The notes under the pieces: model-generated | What the model was told of the DNA's origin: nothing | Seen by the model: only the letters and a program-made list of their open reading frames with translations | The model's database searches: none | Assembly (NCBI GenBank): GCA_964565945.1 | Contig: CAZMGY010000035.1 | Location: 1 to 42,334 of the forward strand | DNA length: 42,334 nt | Reading direction: 5' to 3' | Source: CAZMGY01 sp964565945 [NCBI: uncultured bacterium] | Lineage (GTDB): Bacteria > GCA-001730085 | Made by a program: the position numbers and the translations under genes | In this document: piece by piece, positions 34,477 to 42,334 of the stretch | Numbering within the stretch: position 1 is the stretch's first letter | Layout: every line of letters begins with the position of its first letter

Positions 34477-34905
34477 TTAGTTGTCCTTTTGAAATATTTT
34501 TTGGTTTTGATCCAGATCTTTAAGTCTTAAGTTGAGCGCCTTGACCGACAAGCGAATTTCCATAAAGCAGATGAGCAGTGAAATCAAGAGGGTGAGCAGG
34601 GCAAGGCCAAAAAAAAGTTTCCCCCACGCCTCAAGATTAAACTCGAGATTAAAATAGTAAAAAATCATAGAGATGGTGCTGGAAATTAGTGCGGCGATGC
34701 CAAACTCTTGCATGTTTTTGATCATGTTAACCCGTTTTTGAAGCAATTGAATCTGCCAGTAAACCACCTTTTCTTGGCTGACCTGATACTCTTTGTGCAG
34801 TTGTCGTATCAGATTAGCTAAGGTCAAATACTTATTGGTGTATGACAAAAATAATAACGAGATGGTTGGAAAAAGTAACGCGGGGGTTTCAATTGTGATT
34901 GTCAT
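34477..34905 (-). CDS. DUF2721-family membrane protein
   Basis: A 142-residue protein. The N-terminal TPALLFPTISLLFLSYTNKYLTLANLIRQL is the typical start of DUF2721 proteins; two further hydrophobic segments follow (FGIAALISSTISMIFYYF and LFFGLALLTLLISLLICF). Inner-membrane, function unknown in the family. Start has AAAAAAGG upstream. Minus-strand, convergent with valS. Confidence 0.82.
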   Translation of the reverse strand: MTITIETPALLFPTISLLFLSYTNKYLTLANLIRQLHKEYQVSQEKVVYWQIQLLQKRVNMIKNMQEFGIAALISSTISMIFYYFNLEFNLEAWGKLFFGLALLTLLISLLICFMEIRLSVKALNLRLKDLDQNQKIFQKDN

Positions 34906-35052
34906 TGTTGAACCTTTTTTGTGATAGATACAGTTTGTGAGTTATTATGATATAACTTTAACGAATGAGAGGGGCTGTTGTCAATGACCGAATCAACTTT
35001 GGTGTTTTACGACAGAGATTGTGCTGTCGCGTTATCCTTTGTCGAAGTCTCT

Positions 35053-35652
35053 TCAGTCGTGTCCTTTGCCTGATGAAAGCTTGGCGGTATCAGTTTTTGA
35101 ATTGATACACTCTTGATGTGTGGCGTTTAAAGTGGCAAGGTATTGTCGAATGCTAGAGAAAAGTTCTCGGTAGTGACTCTCTTTTAGATATAGGTATGTC
35201 TTTTCGCGGTACTTAAAGCCAGTTTTGGTGAGGGCTTCATTAAGGATCCATGTGTTAGATTTGTGTCGCGTGCGCTTAGTTTCTTTAATTGAGATGTCGA
35301 TGTTTGTTGTATTTTCATCTTTGGTGAGGATCGAAAGCTTGAGGTGAAGGATTGATCCTAAAACATGTGTTGGCTGATCCCAAAGAGCTTTGCCGACTTT
35401 GCTCCACCCAGTGACAGGAAGACGTTTCGTTGCTTTGATAAGACCCTGATCGAAAGCGATATAGGTGATGTAGTACTTATTTTTTTTAAGTGTTGTCTCG
35501 CAGGCTTCAAAAATATCGGGATAAAAGCCCTCAACAGTTTGTTGGGACGTTGGGGGCAGTGTGCGCGATTTTAGACCTAGCTGAGGCCTGTGCTGGACGC
35601 AACCCCCGATTGAGATTATGAGCACTAAGACTTGGATGAATAAATGTTTCAT
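35053..35652 (-). CDS. Putative lipoprotein, unknown function
   Basis: A 199-residue protein beginning MKHLFIQVLVLIISIGGC, a lipoprotein signal with lipidation at C18. The mature part is polar, basic and Thr/Lys-rich (FEACETTLKKNKYYITYIAFDQGLIKATKR, IDISIKETKRTRHKS). No family recognised. Probably periplasmic, membrane-tethered. Divergent from the PARG-like gene. Confidence 0.72.
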   Translation of the reverse strand: MKHLFIQVLVLIISIGGCVQHRPQLGLKSRTLPPTSQQTVEGFYPDIFEACETTLKKNKYYITYIAFDQGLIKATKRLPVTGWSKVGKALWDQPTHVLGSILHLKLSILTKDENTTNIDISIKETKRTRHKSNTWILNEALTKTGFKYREKTYLYLKESHYRELFSSIRQYLATLNATHQECINSKTDTAKLSSGKGHD

Positions 35653-35709
35653 GAGCTCATTATAGACTATGAGAAGTGATATTGGTCTTATGAGTAAATC
35701 ATGTGAAAT

Positions 35710-35739
35710 TTGATTTAAATTGCTAATATGTTATATAAT
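35710..35739 (+). promoter_or_regulatory. Sigma-70-like promoter for the PARG-like gene
   Basis: TTGATT (35710-35715), 18-base spacer, perfect TATAAT (35734-35739). Expected start of transcription near 35746, which rules out the in-frame ATG-like start at 35728 and supports ATG 35767. Confidence 0.7.
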
Positions 35740-35766
35740 CTTGAAAGATATACAGGATATAGTACA

Positions 35767-38700
35767 ATGGTTGCTAGTGTGTGTTCATTATGTTGTTTGA
35801 CTTTAGTATTGTTCGGGTTTGAGAATTTTCCTGTGAGTGCTTTGGCACCGCGTTCTTCCACGCCTCAAACCCGCAAAGCCTTATCGCGTGCCCTTCAAAG
35901 AGACCTTCCCCTTCAGACAACGGTGGCTTGGCAGCAAAAAGATTTGATTCGGGACTTGCATACCTTAAAGAATACGATGGAAGCCGTTACCTCCGAGAGG
36001 ACAAGAGACATAATAAAGCAACGGGCTCAGCAGTTGGCCAAAGGTGACTTGCAGCGCATACAAAATATGCAACAAAAAGCTCTTACTAATAAAGTTAATC
36101 TCTATCAAGAGGCTAAAATATCTGGGGCAAGATACTCGGCTCAACATCCCGATGAGACACTATCTTTAACCAACTACCGGTGGACACCTGCTACGATCGC
36201 TTCGGTTATGCAAGAACGAAGAGGGCAACAACGATCAGGGAAATTTCAGGTTGAGGCTAAGGCTTATGATTCGCATCAGGACGAAGGAGACAAACGGGCC
36301 TATGTGATTGCTGGTAATAAGTCTGTGGGGGGAGGTTTTGAAGATCATGGATTTACTCAAGAGGAACAGCGCTTTCATGAATACCCCGCTTTGGCCGAAA
36401 AGGTTAGTCGCTTGAAGCGTTTGAGTCAATTCGAAGTGTCAACATCAGCTGCAGGACCTGTGTACATTGCCGACAATGTGCCACAGATGCTGAGCATTAA
36501 CTTCAATACTTTTTATGGGTGGGCGGGGAAAGGCGATAAAGGACTTTATCAAAAAGACTGGTCGCAGGCAAAGCAAGATGGTTCGGTTCAACCAGGTAGC
36601 ATGCGCAAAGATATGTTTGTGGGTTTAGCGATGCGAGATATGCGCAAAAGCCATGATCACTCTAAGACACATGCTTATTCTGCCGAAACACTCCAGTGGG
36701 ATTTTATGCAGCTTTTTCAAGGGGCATTGACAGCTAAAAAACAGGGTGCGAGTCATTTGTATAGCACCAATATTGGTTCTGGCGTGTTTCGTCATAGCAC
36801 TATGCTGTCGTTTACTTTGCAAGCTTTAGCCTTTGAACAAGCTGGATGGACATGGGATAGGATACGGATGTATTTTCCTGGGATGAATCTGGGGCAAAAA
36901 AAAGCATTGGAGCAACGCGTGAACCGTTTTTTACAGGTGGTGCAAGGTTGGACGATGCAGGAGTCTTTGGCGGGGGTTCTCAATATTATGGGCAAATATT
37001 ATCCGCACCATATGAAAGATTGGTACCAAGAGAATGCTGCTTGGGATCAATGGTTGGAACAGCAAGAAGCACAAATGTCTCGTGGTTATATGCCAAAGAT
37101 TCTGCTGGATCGTGATCAAATTACCAAGCCCGACTCGGGTTTACCTTTGTTAGTTCTGGTGAAGGAGAAATCATTTGGATATGCTAAAGACTTGTTTACT
37201 GAAGCTAATAAGCAAGCCGTTTTGACTAAGCTTCGAAGGGGTTCTCACCCTAATAAAGTTGCATTGTTCGAAAAGGCTTGGGAGCATGCCCAAACGCTAA
37301 AACTGGATCAAGGGACAGATCAAGCGACCTTAAGTGAGTATGATGTGCCGCGCAATTATGCACAATCTTTTCTTCGTAGACCTGTCTTTACAGGGAAGAT
37401 TGCTTACAACAGTGTTCAAAGAGAGGAAGGGTTTTACAATTACGCTCGAGCGGAGGGCCATGTTTTTATGGATGCTGCGGCACATCATCCAGGGGGAGGG
37501 TTTTTGGGTCATGGTTTTGTCCAAGAAGAACGGATGACCATGGAACTTTTAGCGATGGCCATTATCTTTCATCTAAGGCATGGCGAACGACAATCGTTTC
37601 GCGTATCCTCTGACAACAAAGGTCCAGCTTATGTGTCGGGACTCAAGCATGCCAATGCAATTGATCCTCAGTTGTATAGCTCCTATAGCAACTTAAATAT
37701 GGTATCTAAAGACGTTCTGTTGCGACACTTTTGCGATCAAGGAGAAGCTGTTTGGCAAGAACTTCGGGCTAAAGGCTGGATCGGGCACCTAAGTGGCAAT
37801 ACTTTTGGAGAAGTTGCTAGCAAAAGAGAGCGTCAAGATAAACCTTTAAATTCAGTTGGTACGATATCTCCTGCTGAGATGAACTTTTTTGTCGAGGATA
37901 CATTGACCAAAAACTTTGGTTCGGTGGGTTTAGAGAAAATCAATACGAAACAGGATTCTTTAGATCATTACCTTTCTTCTGGAAGTGGTCATTCCCATGA
38001 TGTGGTGGTGATTGCTTTGGACAAGTTTACGAAGAGCACTTACACTTTAGAGGATTTGGCGCGCAATTATGAACAAATTTTGCTAGCGTTTCAAATGGCT
38101 AAGAAGCAAGGTCGTCCAGTCATGCACACGACGGCTTTGGGAGCGGGAGCTTTTATGAACAGTCGGATGGTTTCGTTTGCTTTGCAAGCAATGGCGGCTT
38201 TGCAATCAGGATGGGAGCTTAAGCAGGTGGTGTTTCACACCATGACCGAGCGTGAAAGAGAGCTGTTGAAGGACTTTTTGCGGCGGATACGGGATTTGCC
38301 GACGGAGAAGATTCTGCAAATGCTAGCTCAGAATCAAGGTTTACCTGGAGATCGGCGCGCTTGGAATCCTAAGAAGGGTGATTTTGTGGAATATTACCGT
38401 CCGTCATGGATGGGGTTGTTGCGCGAATTTGCGCGTGATAACAAACGAGTGAAGTGGTCCCTAAGCGCACAACCTTATGTGAAACTGAGTGAGATTCGAA
38501 ACAGTGCTTTCTTTGGCCAAGCAAGTAATGTGGATATTTTTCCTTGGATGTTCCCTGCTCCAGTGGGTGAATTGCGTTGGAGTCGCCCTCATGGGCAGTA
38601 TGTACAATTCTCTTTTGGAGACACCCGGATGGAGGATAGTCCACATGTACCTTTGCCAGGATGGGACGTGTTTTTGAATATTTATGAATCAGATTGTGAC

Positions 38701-39510
38701 CGTGATGGCGTTTACCATGGTTCGTTGCCAGAGGTCGATCCCGAAATACGTCGGATGGTAGGGGATAATTATGCTCTATTTAAGGCGAAGTATATGCAAC
38801 GGCCCCAAGATTTTTTGGCTTGGATGCAATTATCCACCAAGAATTCGGCTAGGGTTGATAGCCGTGATAAGAAGGCGCCGAGAGCTCTTTTTGTGAGTCG
38901 CATTTTAAAGAGTTTGCTTGCTACGGGTTTAACACAAGAATTGGAAGAGATAATGACCTTTGTGATGCAGTTACAGGACCAGAGCTATCAGTGGAAGGAG
39001 AAAAATAAAACCATGCAGTATTGGCAGCAAATTTATTTAGCGGGTAAATATTTGCAGGAGTCGGTAATGGACAAACCTTTGGTGGTGATACCTGCGATGA
39101 AAACAATCAGTTTGATGGATGACCAAGACGCGTATCGACAAGGCTTGCCTTACTTTCGTAAAGGGCCTACTCCTCCATGGACCTCTGTGCTTACTCAACC
39201 GAAGCGCTCCAAAACGAATATTGTTCCTGTTCAGTTGCCTTTTGATACTGCAAAGATATTTGTGCAATTTGCTCGAGGACAAACGATGGGTGATTTAATA
39301 GAAAAACTGAAAGCAGAGCAGGTGTTGGAGGATGATGAGGATTATAAGATTGAGGCGCTCTTACAGAATGATGTGACTGTATTATTGCATTTGAGTCAAT
39401 CTTGGGAGCAGTTCTTTGACTCCGTCCAAGCGATTGTTTCTCTGCGCATTTATGGTCCTCCTGTTACAGAGCAGGAGCTTTTGTCGGCTAGACTTGCTGT
39501 TCGGTCTTAA
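35767..39510 (+). CDS. Predicted secreted protein with two PARG-like macrodomains
   Basis: A 1247-residue protein. Starting at ATG 35767, a Sec-type signal (hydrophobic CSLCCLTLVLFGF, likely cut after SALA) is followed by a basic coiled-coil-like stretch (about 30-115). Two homologous modules follow. Module 1: VGGGFEDHGFTQEEQRF (GGG at 188-190, QEE 198-200) and STNIGSGVFRHS (from 333). Module 2: PGGGFLGHGFVQEERMT (GGG 576-578, QEE 586-588) and TTALGAGAFMNS (from 788). GGG-x7-QEE is the catalytic signature of poly(ADP-ribose) glycohydrolase, with the last Glu catalytic; the Gly-rich G-x-G-x-F loop is the macrodomain diphosphate loop. Both Glu are kept. The last 400 residues are not recognised. 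Known PARGs are single-domain and usually cytosolic or nuclear; a secreted double form suggests action on outside or host ADP-ribosylation. Confidence 0.75.
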   Translation: MVASVCSLCCLTLVLFGFENFPVSALAPRSSTPQTRKALSRALQRDLPLQTTVAWQQKDLIRDLHTLKNTMEAVTSERTRDIIKQRAQQLAKGDLQRIQNMQQKALTNKVNLYQEAKISGARYSAQHPDETLSLTNYRWTPATIASVMQERRGQQRSGKFQVEAKAYDSHQDEGDKRAYVIAGNKSVGGGFEDHGFTQEEQRFHEYPALAEKVSRLKRLSQFEVSTSAAGPVYIADNVPQMLSINFNTFYGWAGKGDKGLYQKDWSQAKQDGSVQPGSMRKDMFVGLAMRDMRKSHDHSKTHAYSAETLQWDFMQLFQGALTAKKQGASHLYSTNIGSGVFRHSTMLSFTLQALAFEQAGWTWDRIRMYFPGMNLGQKKALEQRVNRFLQVVQGWTMQESLAGVLNIMGKYYPHHMKDWYQENAAWDQWLEQQEAQMSRGYMPKILLDRDQITKPDSGLPLLVLVKEKSFGYAKDLFTEANKQAVLTKLRRGSHPNKVALFEKAWEHAQTLKLDQGTDQATLSEYDVPRNYAQSFLRRPVFTGKIAYNSVQREEGFYNYARAEGHVFMDAAAHHPGGGFLGHGFVQEERMTMELLAMAIIFHLRHGERQSFRVSSDNKGPAYVSGLKHANAIDPQLYSSYSNLNMVSKDVLLRHFCDQGEAVWQELRAKGWIGHLSGNTFGEVASKRERQDKPLNSVGTISPAEMNFFVEDTLTKNFGSVGLEKINTKQDSLDHYLSSGSGHSHDVVVIALDKFTKSTYTLEDLARNYEQILLAFQMAKKQGRPVMHTTALGAGAFMNSRMVSFALQAMAALQSGWELKQVVFHTMTERERELLKDFLRRIRDLPTEKILQMLAQNQGLPGDRRAWNPKKGDFVEYYRPSWMGLLREFARDNKRVKWSLSAQPYVKLSEIRNSAFFGQASNVDIFPWMFPAPVGELRWSRPHGQYVQFSFGDTRMEDSPHVPLPGWDVFLNIYESDCDRDGVYHGSLPEVDPEIRRMVGDNYALFKAKYMQRPQDFLAWMQLSTKNSARVDSRDKKAPRALFVSRILKSLLATGLTQELEEIMTFVMQLQDQSYQWKEKNKTMQYWQQIYLAGKYLQESVMDKPLVVIPAMKTISLMDDQDAYRQGLPYFRKGPTPPWTSVLTQPKRSKTNIVPVQLPFDTAKIFVQFARGQTMGDLIEKLKAEQVLEDDEDYKIEALLQNDVTVLLHLSQSWEQFFDSVQAIVSLRIYGPPVTEQELLSARLAVRS

Positions 39511-39765
39511 GGCAATCTATACTGCGGCTCTTAAAGCTCAGTTCCCTAATGGGATAGATCCTACAAATCAAACGTTTAAACTTGTTTCGAATATGGTTGC
39601 TGGCCAACAGCCACTCAGTTTGGCGATTTGTTCTTTTTTGAATATCAAGCAGATCTTTGCGAGTTTTAACAAGCCTAAAGGCAACGTTGATACCGAAAGA
39701 ATCATTAGAACGATTAAAGAAAATCTTATTTGGCCTCGGGACTGGACAACTACCATTTGAATTAG
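39511..39765 (+). pseudogene. IS3-type transposase (OrfB, rve integrase) relic
   Basis: Right after the PARG-like stop, the plus frame reads AIYTAALKAQFPNGID, FKLVSNMVAGQQPLS and FLNIKQIFASFNKPKGN, VDTERIIRTIKENLIWPRDW and a stop. This matches the end of the DDE integrase core of IS3-family OrfB (LVSDNG...QPTS, GIKQIFxSYNxPKGNADTERxxRTIKE). The second catalytic Asp region is damaged (VSNMVAG instead of VSDNG); the third catalytic Glu (DTER...) region remains. N-terminal part missing. The frame happens to stay open upstream into the PARG-like gene, which is coincidence. Confidence 0.8.
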
Positions 39766-39913
39766 AAAACTCTCGTTGAGGCTAAAGCTAACTACAAAGA
39801 TTCACTAAGTTTAGTCTTGACTTAAGGGGGGAATTATACTTGTGAGTAAATTTTTAATACTATATAATTTGAAAAAATATGCATACTAAGATAGTACAAC
39901 TAGCGCTATTTTA
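39766..39913. other. Junction into AT-rich segment
   Basis: Residual IS3-like coding scraps (FELE..., then VEAKANYKDSLSLVLT in another frame) up to about 39830, then very AT-rich DNA. No gene seen. Base composition changes here relative to everything to the left. Confidence 0.4.
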
Positions 39914-42181
39914 CTAGCTTATTGAAGTGTCCGATATTTCGAAATTTGTTATTCCTTTTTTTAATTTTCTCTCTTCTATTAAACAATATGAAACTGGCAC
40001 AACAAAAAGTGTTATAAGTTCAACCAGCATTCCTCCCACAGAAGGAAGTGCCATTGGTATCATTACATCTGCGCCTCTTCCACCAGATGTAAGAATTGGA
40101 AGTAAGGCTAAAATGGTTGTTGCTGTTGTCATAAGGCAAGGTCTTACTCTTCGAGTTCCTGCGAGTAATGTTGATTTTCTTATTTCACATATAGTCTTAG
40201 GTTTGTTTTTCTCAAAAGTTTGTTTTAAATATGTTGCCATAACAACACCATCATCGCTTGCAATCCCAAATAAAGCCAAAAACCCAACCCATACAGCAAC
40301 ACTTAAATTATATGTTTGCATATTAAAGAGTTGTCTGAAGTAATCTCCAAAAAACGGTATAGATCCAAACCAAGTTTGTCCATAAAGCCAAATTAAAATA
40401 AATCCACCACTAAAAGCAACTATAATACCGCTAAATACTAAAAACGTACTTGATACAGATTTGAAATGAAAATAAAGTATCAAAAAAATCATGAATAAAC
40501 TTAAAGGAAGCACTACCCTTAATTTTTTTTCACTCCGCACCTGATTTTCATAGCTTCCTGCAAATTTAAAACTCATACCTGCAGGTATGAGTAGTTCTCC
40601 TTGTTTAATTTTATTATCAAGGTACCTTTGTGCGTTATTTACCACATCAACTTCTGCCATATTAGGTTTTTTATCAAATAAAATATATCCTATTAAAAAT
40701 GAATCTTCACTTTTAATAACTTGAGGTCCTCTTATAAATTTCAAATCAGTAACTTGTGATAAAGGAACTTGAGCACCTGTTTGGGTAGACAATAACACAT
40801 TTTGCAACGCTTCAATCGAGTCTCTAAGTTCACGAGGATATCTTACTCTAACAGGATAATGTTCTCTTCCTTCTACTGTTGTTGTAAGTTTCATACCACC
40901 AATTGCTATTTCAATTACATTTTGTACATCTAATATATTTACTCCATATCTTGCAATACGTTCTCTATCTATTTTAAATTCAAGGTAGGGTTTTCCCTCT
41001 ATTCTATCTGCAATTACTGCTGTAGGTTCTACACCAGGAACCTCTTTTAAAAGTTTTTCTATTTGAAAGCCTATTTTTTCTATTTCTTTTAAATTATTAC
41101 CTAAAATTTTAACTCCCATTGGAGCACGCATACCGGACTGTAACATTACAATTCTAGCTGCTATTGGTTGCAACTTAGGAGCAGATGTTACGCCAGGCAT
41201 TTCTGCCGCTTTTGTAATTTCTATCCAAATATCATCGGGTGTTTTTATCTGCTCTCTCCATAATCTTTTTCTTTTACCTGTTTTTTCATCTAGTCCATAC
41301 TCTGGTTTATAATTTATAATAGTTTCGATCATTGAAATAGGTGCAGGATCTAACGGAGAATCTACACGTCCAATTTTTCCAACAACGGAATTTACTTCAG
41401 GAATTTGACTTATTCTTATATTTTGCAATAGATGCATGCGGCATTGTTGTTGGCATATAAAGATATGAACCTTCGTCAAGTGGAGGCATAAACTCTTTCC
41501 CTAGCCCTGGGAAAATATTAGACATTATTCTTATTGGAAGTAAATGTGTTATAAAAGATTCACTTACCCCTGCCTTATTTAAAGGTTTAGTAATGAGTGA
41601 AGTAATTTTAGCAAATCCAAGCCAAATAGTTAGTCCTAATAAAACAATACTAATCGGAATAATAAAAAACTGCTTTTTATTATTAAGAAAATACATTAAA
41701 ATTTTAGGATAATAATGTAAAAATTTAAAAAAGGAAAAGACATTTAATATAAATCCTTTCCCAATTCCGAGGGGCATCCATTTGTATGTCAAAAATAATA
41801 AAACAATTCCAACTGCAATCCAATTCGAATATTTAGCGAATATTTTTCTTATATTAAGAGGTATTTTTTTTCTAATAAACGATAAAGACTATATAGCAAA
41901 ATACCAAGACCTAAGAAATAATGTACTTTCCAGCCTATAAAAACACAGACTAAACTTATCAATAATTTAAATTTTAATCTTAGTTCATCAGATAGTTGGG
42001 ATTTTTTAGCAAAAAATATATGTGCTAAAGCAGGAACAACTAATAAAGCTACAATAACAGAACCAATTAATGCAAAGCTTTTTGTATAAGCTAAGGGTTT
42101 AAATAATTTCCCTTCAGGACCAGTCATAGTAAACACTGTAAGAAATGATATAATTGGGGTCTGTATAATATGATAAATCAT
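39914..42181 (-). pseudogene. cusA: Broken CusA-type heavy-metal RND efflux pump gene
   Basis: Three minus-strand pieces give one CusA/HME-RND protein. Piece 1 (42181-41849): FTMTGPEGKLFKPLAYTKSF and ALIGSVIVALLVVPALAHIFF. Piece 2 (41792-41397, frame opening upstream): GKEFMPPLDEGSYLYMPTTM and PHAS. Piece 3 (from about 41430): IPEVNSVVGKIGRVDSPLDP, SAPKLQPIAARIVMLQSGMR, YENQVRSEKKL, FGIASDDGVVMATYL and RRVRPCLMTTATTILALLP. Break 1 is a one-base slip in an A8 run near 41873-41880; one more A would restore the frame. Break 2, near 41430-41440, shifts frame and loses about eight residues. The first 400 or so residues are absent. In intact form it exports Cu/Ag or Co/Zn/Cd. Codon use is much more AT-rich than the rest of the window. 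Confidence 0.88.
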
Positions 42182-42217
42182 GTTTTTTCAATGGTTGAAG
42201 ATAAAAAAGGGGTAATA

Positions 42218-42334
42218 ATGATAAACAATAAGGCGGTTAAAAAACCAACAATATTGGATGCAATAATTAAAGATACAAAAAAATTAAATTTCAACATGAC
42301 CAGTGAAAATGATGTTGGAGTTTTACTTAGAACA
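42218..42334 (+). CDS. 5' end of a possible SAM-dependent methyltransferase (runs off window)
   Basis: GGGGTAATA then ATG 42218 opens a frame to the window end: MINNKAVKKPTILDAIIKDT, then KKLNFNMTSENDVGVLLRT. The wording ILxxIIxDTxxLxFxMxSE...GxLLRTL resembles the start of a class I methyltransferase family whose glycine-rich motif would follow outside the window. AT-rich like the cusA relic; the opposite-strand cusA frame ends abruptly at this border. Confidence 0.45.
   Translation, partial: MINNKAVKKPTILDAIIKDTKKLNFNMTSENDVGVLLRT

Noticed and set aside
35728-35766. Earlier in-frame start of the PARG-like gene
   Set aside because: It lies upstream of the TATAAT at 35734-35739 and would add 13 polar residues before the signal peptide.
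39416-39760. 114-codon plus frame spanning the end of the PARG-like gene
   Set aside because: Its first third is an out-of-frame reading of the PARG-like gene; only the part after 39510 matches a transposase, so it was recorded as a relic.
1-42334. CRISPR array
   Set aside because: No regularly spaced direct repeats were seen in any intergenic region.

Overview
The window reads as chromosome of a free-standing Gram-negative bacterium, moderately AT-rich. Envelope genes (LpxL/HtrB-type acyltransferase, lipoproteins, a haemagglutinin-like repeat protein) point to a diderm. The mixture of a cimA/lysC/hom/thrC set with an ApgM-like protein, an MGDG-synthase-like glycosyltransferase and a probable PPi-dependent PEP carboxykinase would fit an Omnitrophota/PVC-like or similar uncultured lineage, but I cannot assign a taxon from the sequence alone. 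One intergenic stretch (about 7.83-8.04 kb) carries small GC-rich palindromes of the kind that litter Rickettsiales genomes.

Layout. 1-1.14 kb: 3' end of a repeat-rich surface protein with a strong terminator. 1.3-7.8 kb: probable operon of glycogen phosphorylase, a membrane protein with a degenerate GGDEF domain, lipB, lipA, a free-standing lipoyl-domain protein and an AlaC/DapL-like aminotransferase. 8.0-12.9 kb: complete peptide ABC importer (lipoprotein, two permeases, one compact double ATPase). 12.9-15.0 kb: gene graveyard with a broken KAP P-loop NTPase, a transposase-start remnant and a sodium:neurotransmitter-symporter relic; a 21-bp direct repeat brackets the KAP segment. 15.1-18.6 kb (minus): 1153-residue probable PPi-type PEP carboxykinase. 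18.7-22.1 kb: tight cluster of a coiled-coil membrane protein, glycosyltransferase, acyltransferase and DedA/YqaA protein, likely a lipid or envelope unit. 22.4-31.0 kb: aspartate-family amino acid genes (hom, thrC, ApgM-like probable homoserine kinase, cimA, lysC) interrupted by a DEAD-box helicase. 31.6-35.7 kb: valS, a short structured or coding unit, a DUF2721 membrane protein and a lipoprotein. 35.8-39.5 kb: a large predicted secreted protein with two PARG-like signatures. 39.5-42.3 kb: IS3-type transposase relic, then a markedly more AT-rich segment with a broken cusA-like efflux gene and the start of a possible methyltransferase.

How the genes fit. Glycogen breakdown, a PPi-using PEP/oxaloacetate enzyme and the aspartate and citramalate routes would link stored sugar to oxaloacetate, threonine and isoleucine. 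LipB and LipA would make the lipoyl group carried by the small lipoyl protein beside them. No homoserine kinase of the usual ThrB type lies here; the ApgM-like gene is the best candidate.

The most unusual item is the secreted tandem-PARG-like protein at 35767-39510. Next come the probable PPi-PEPCK, the lone lipoyl carrier, the compact double ATPase and the repeat-bracketed KAP relic.
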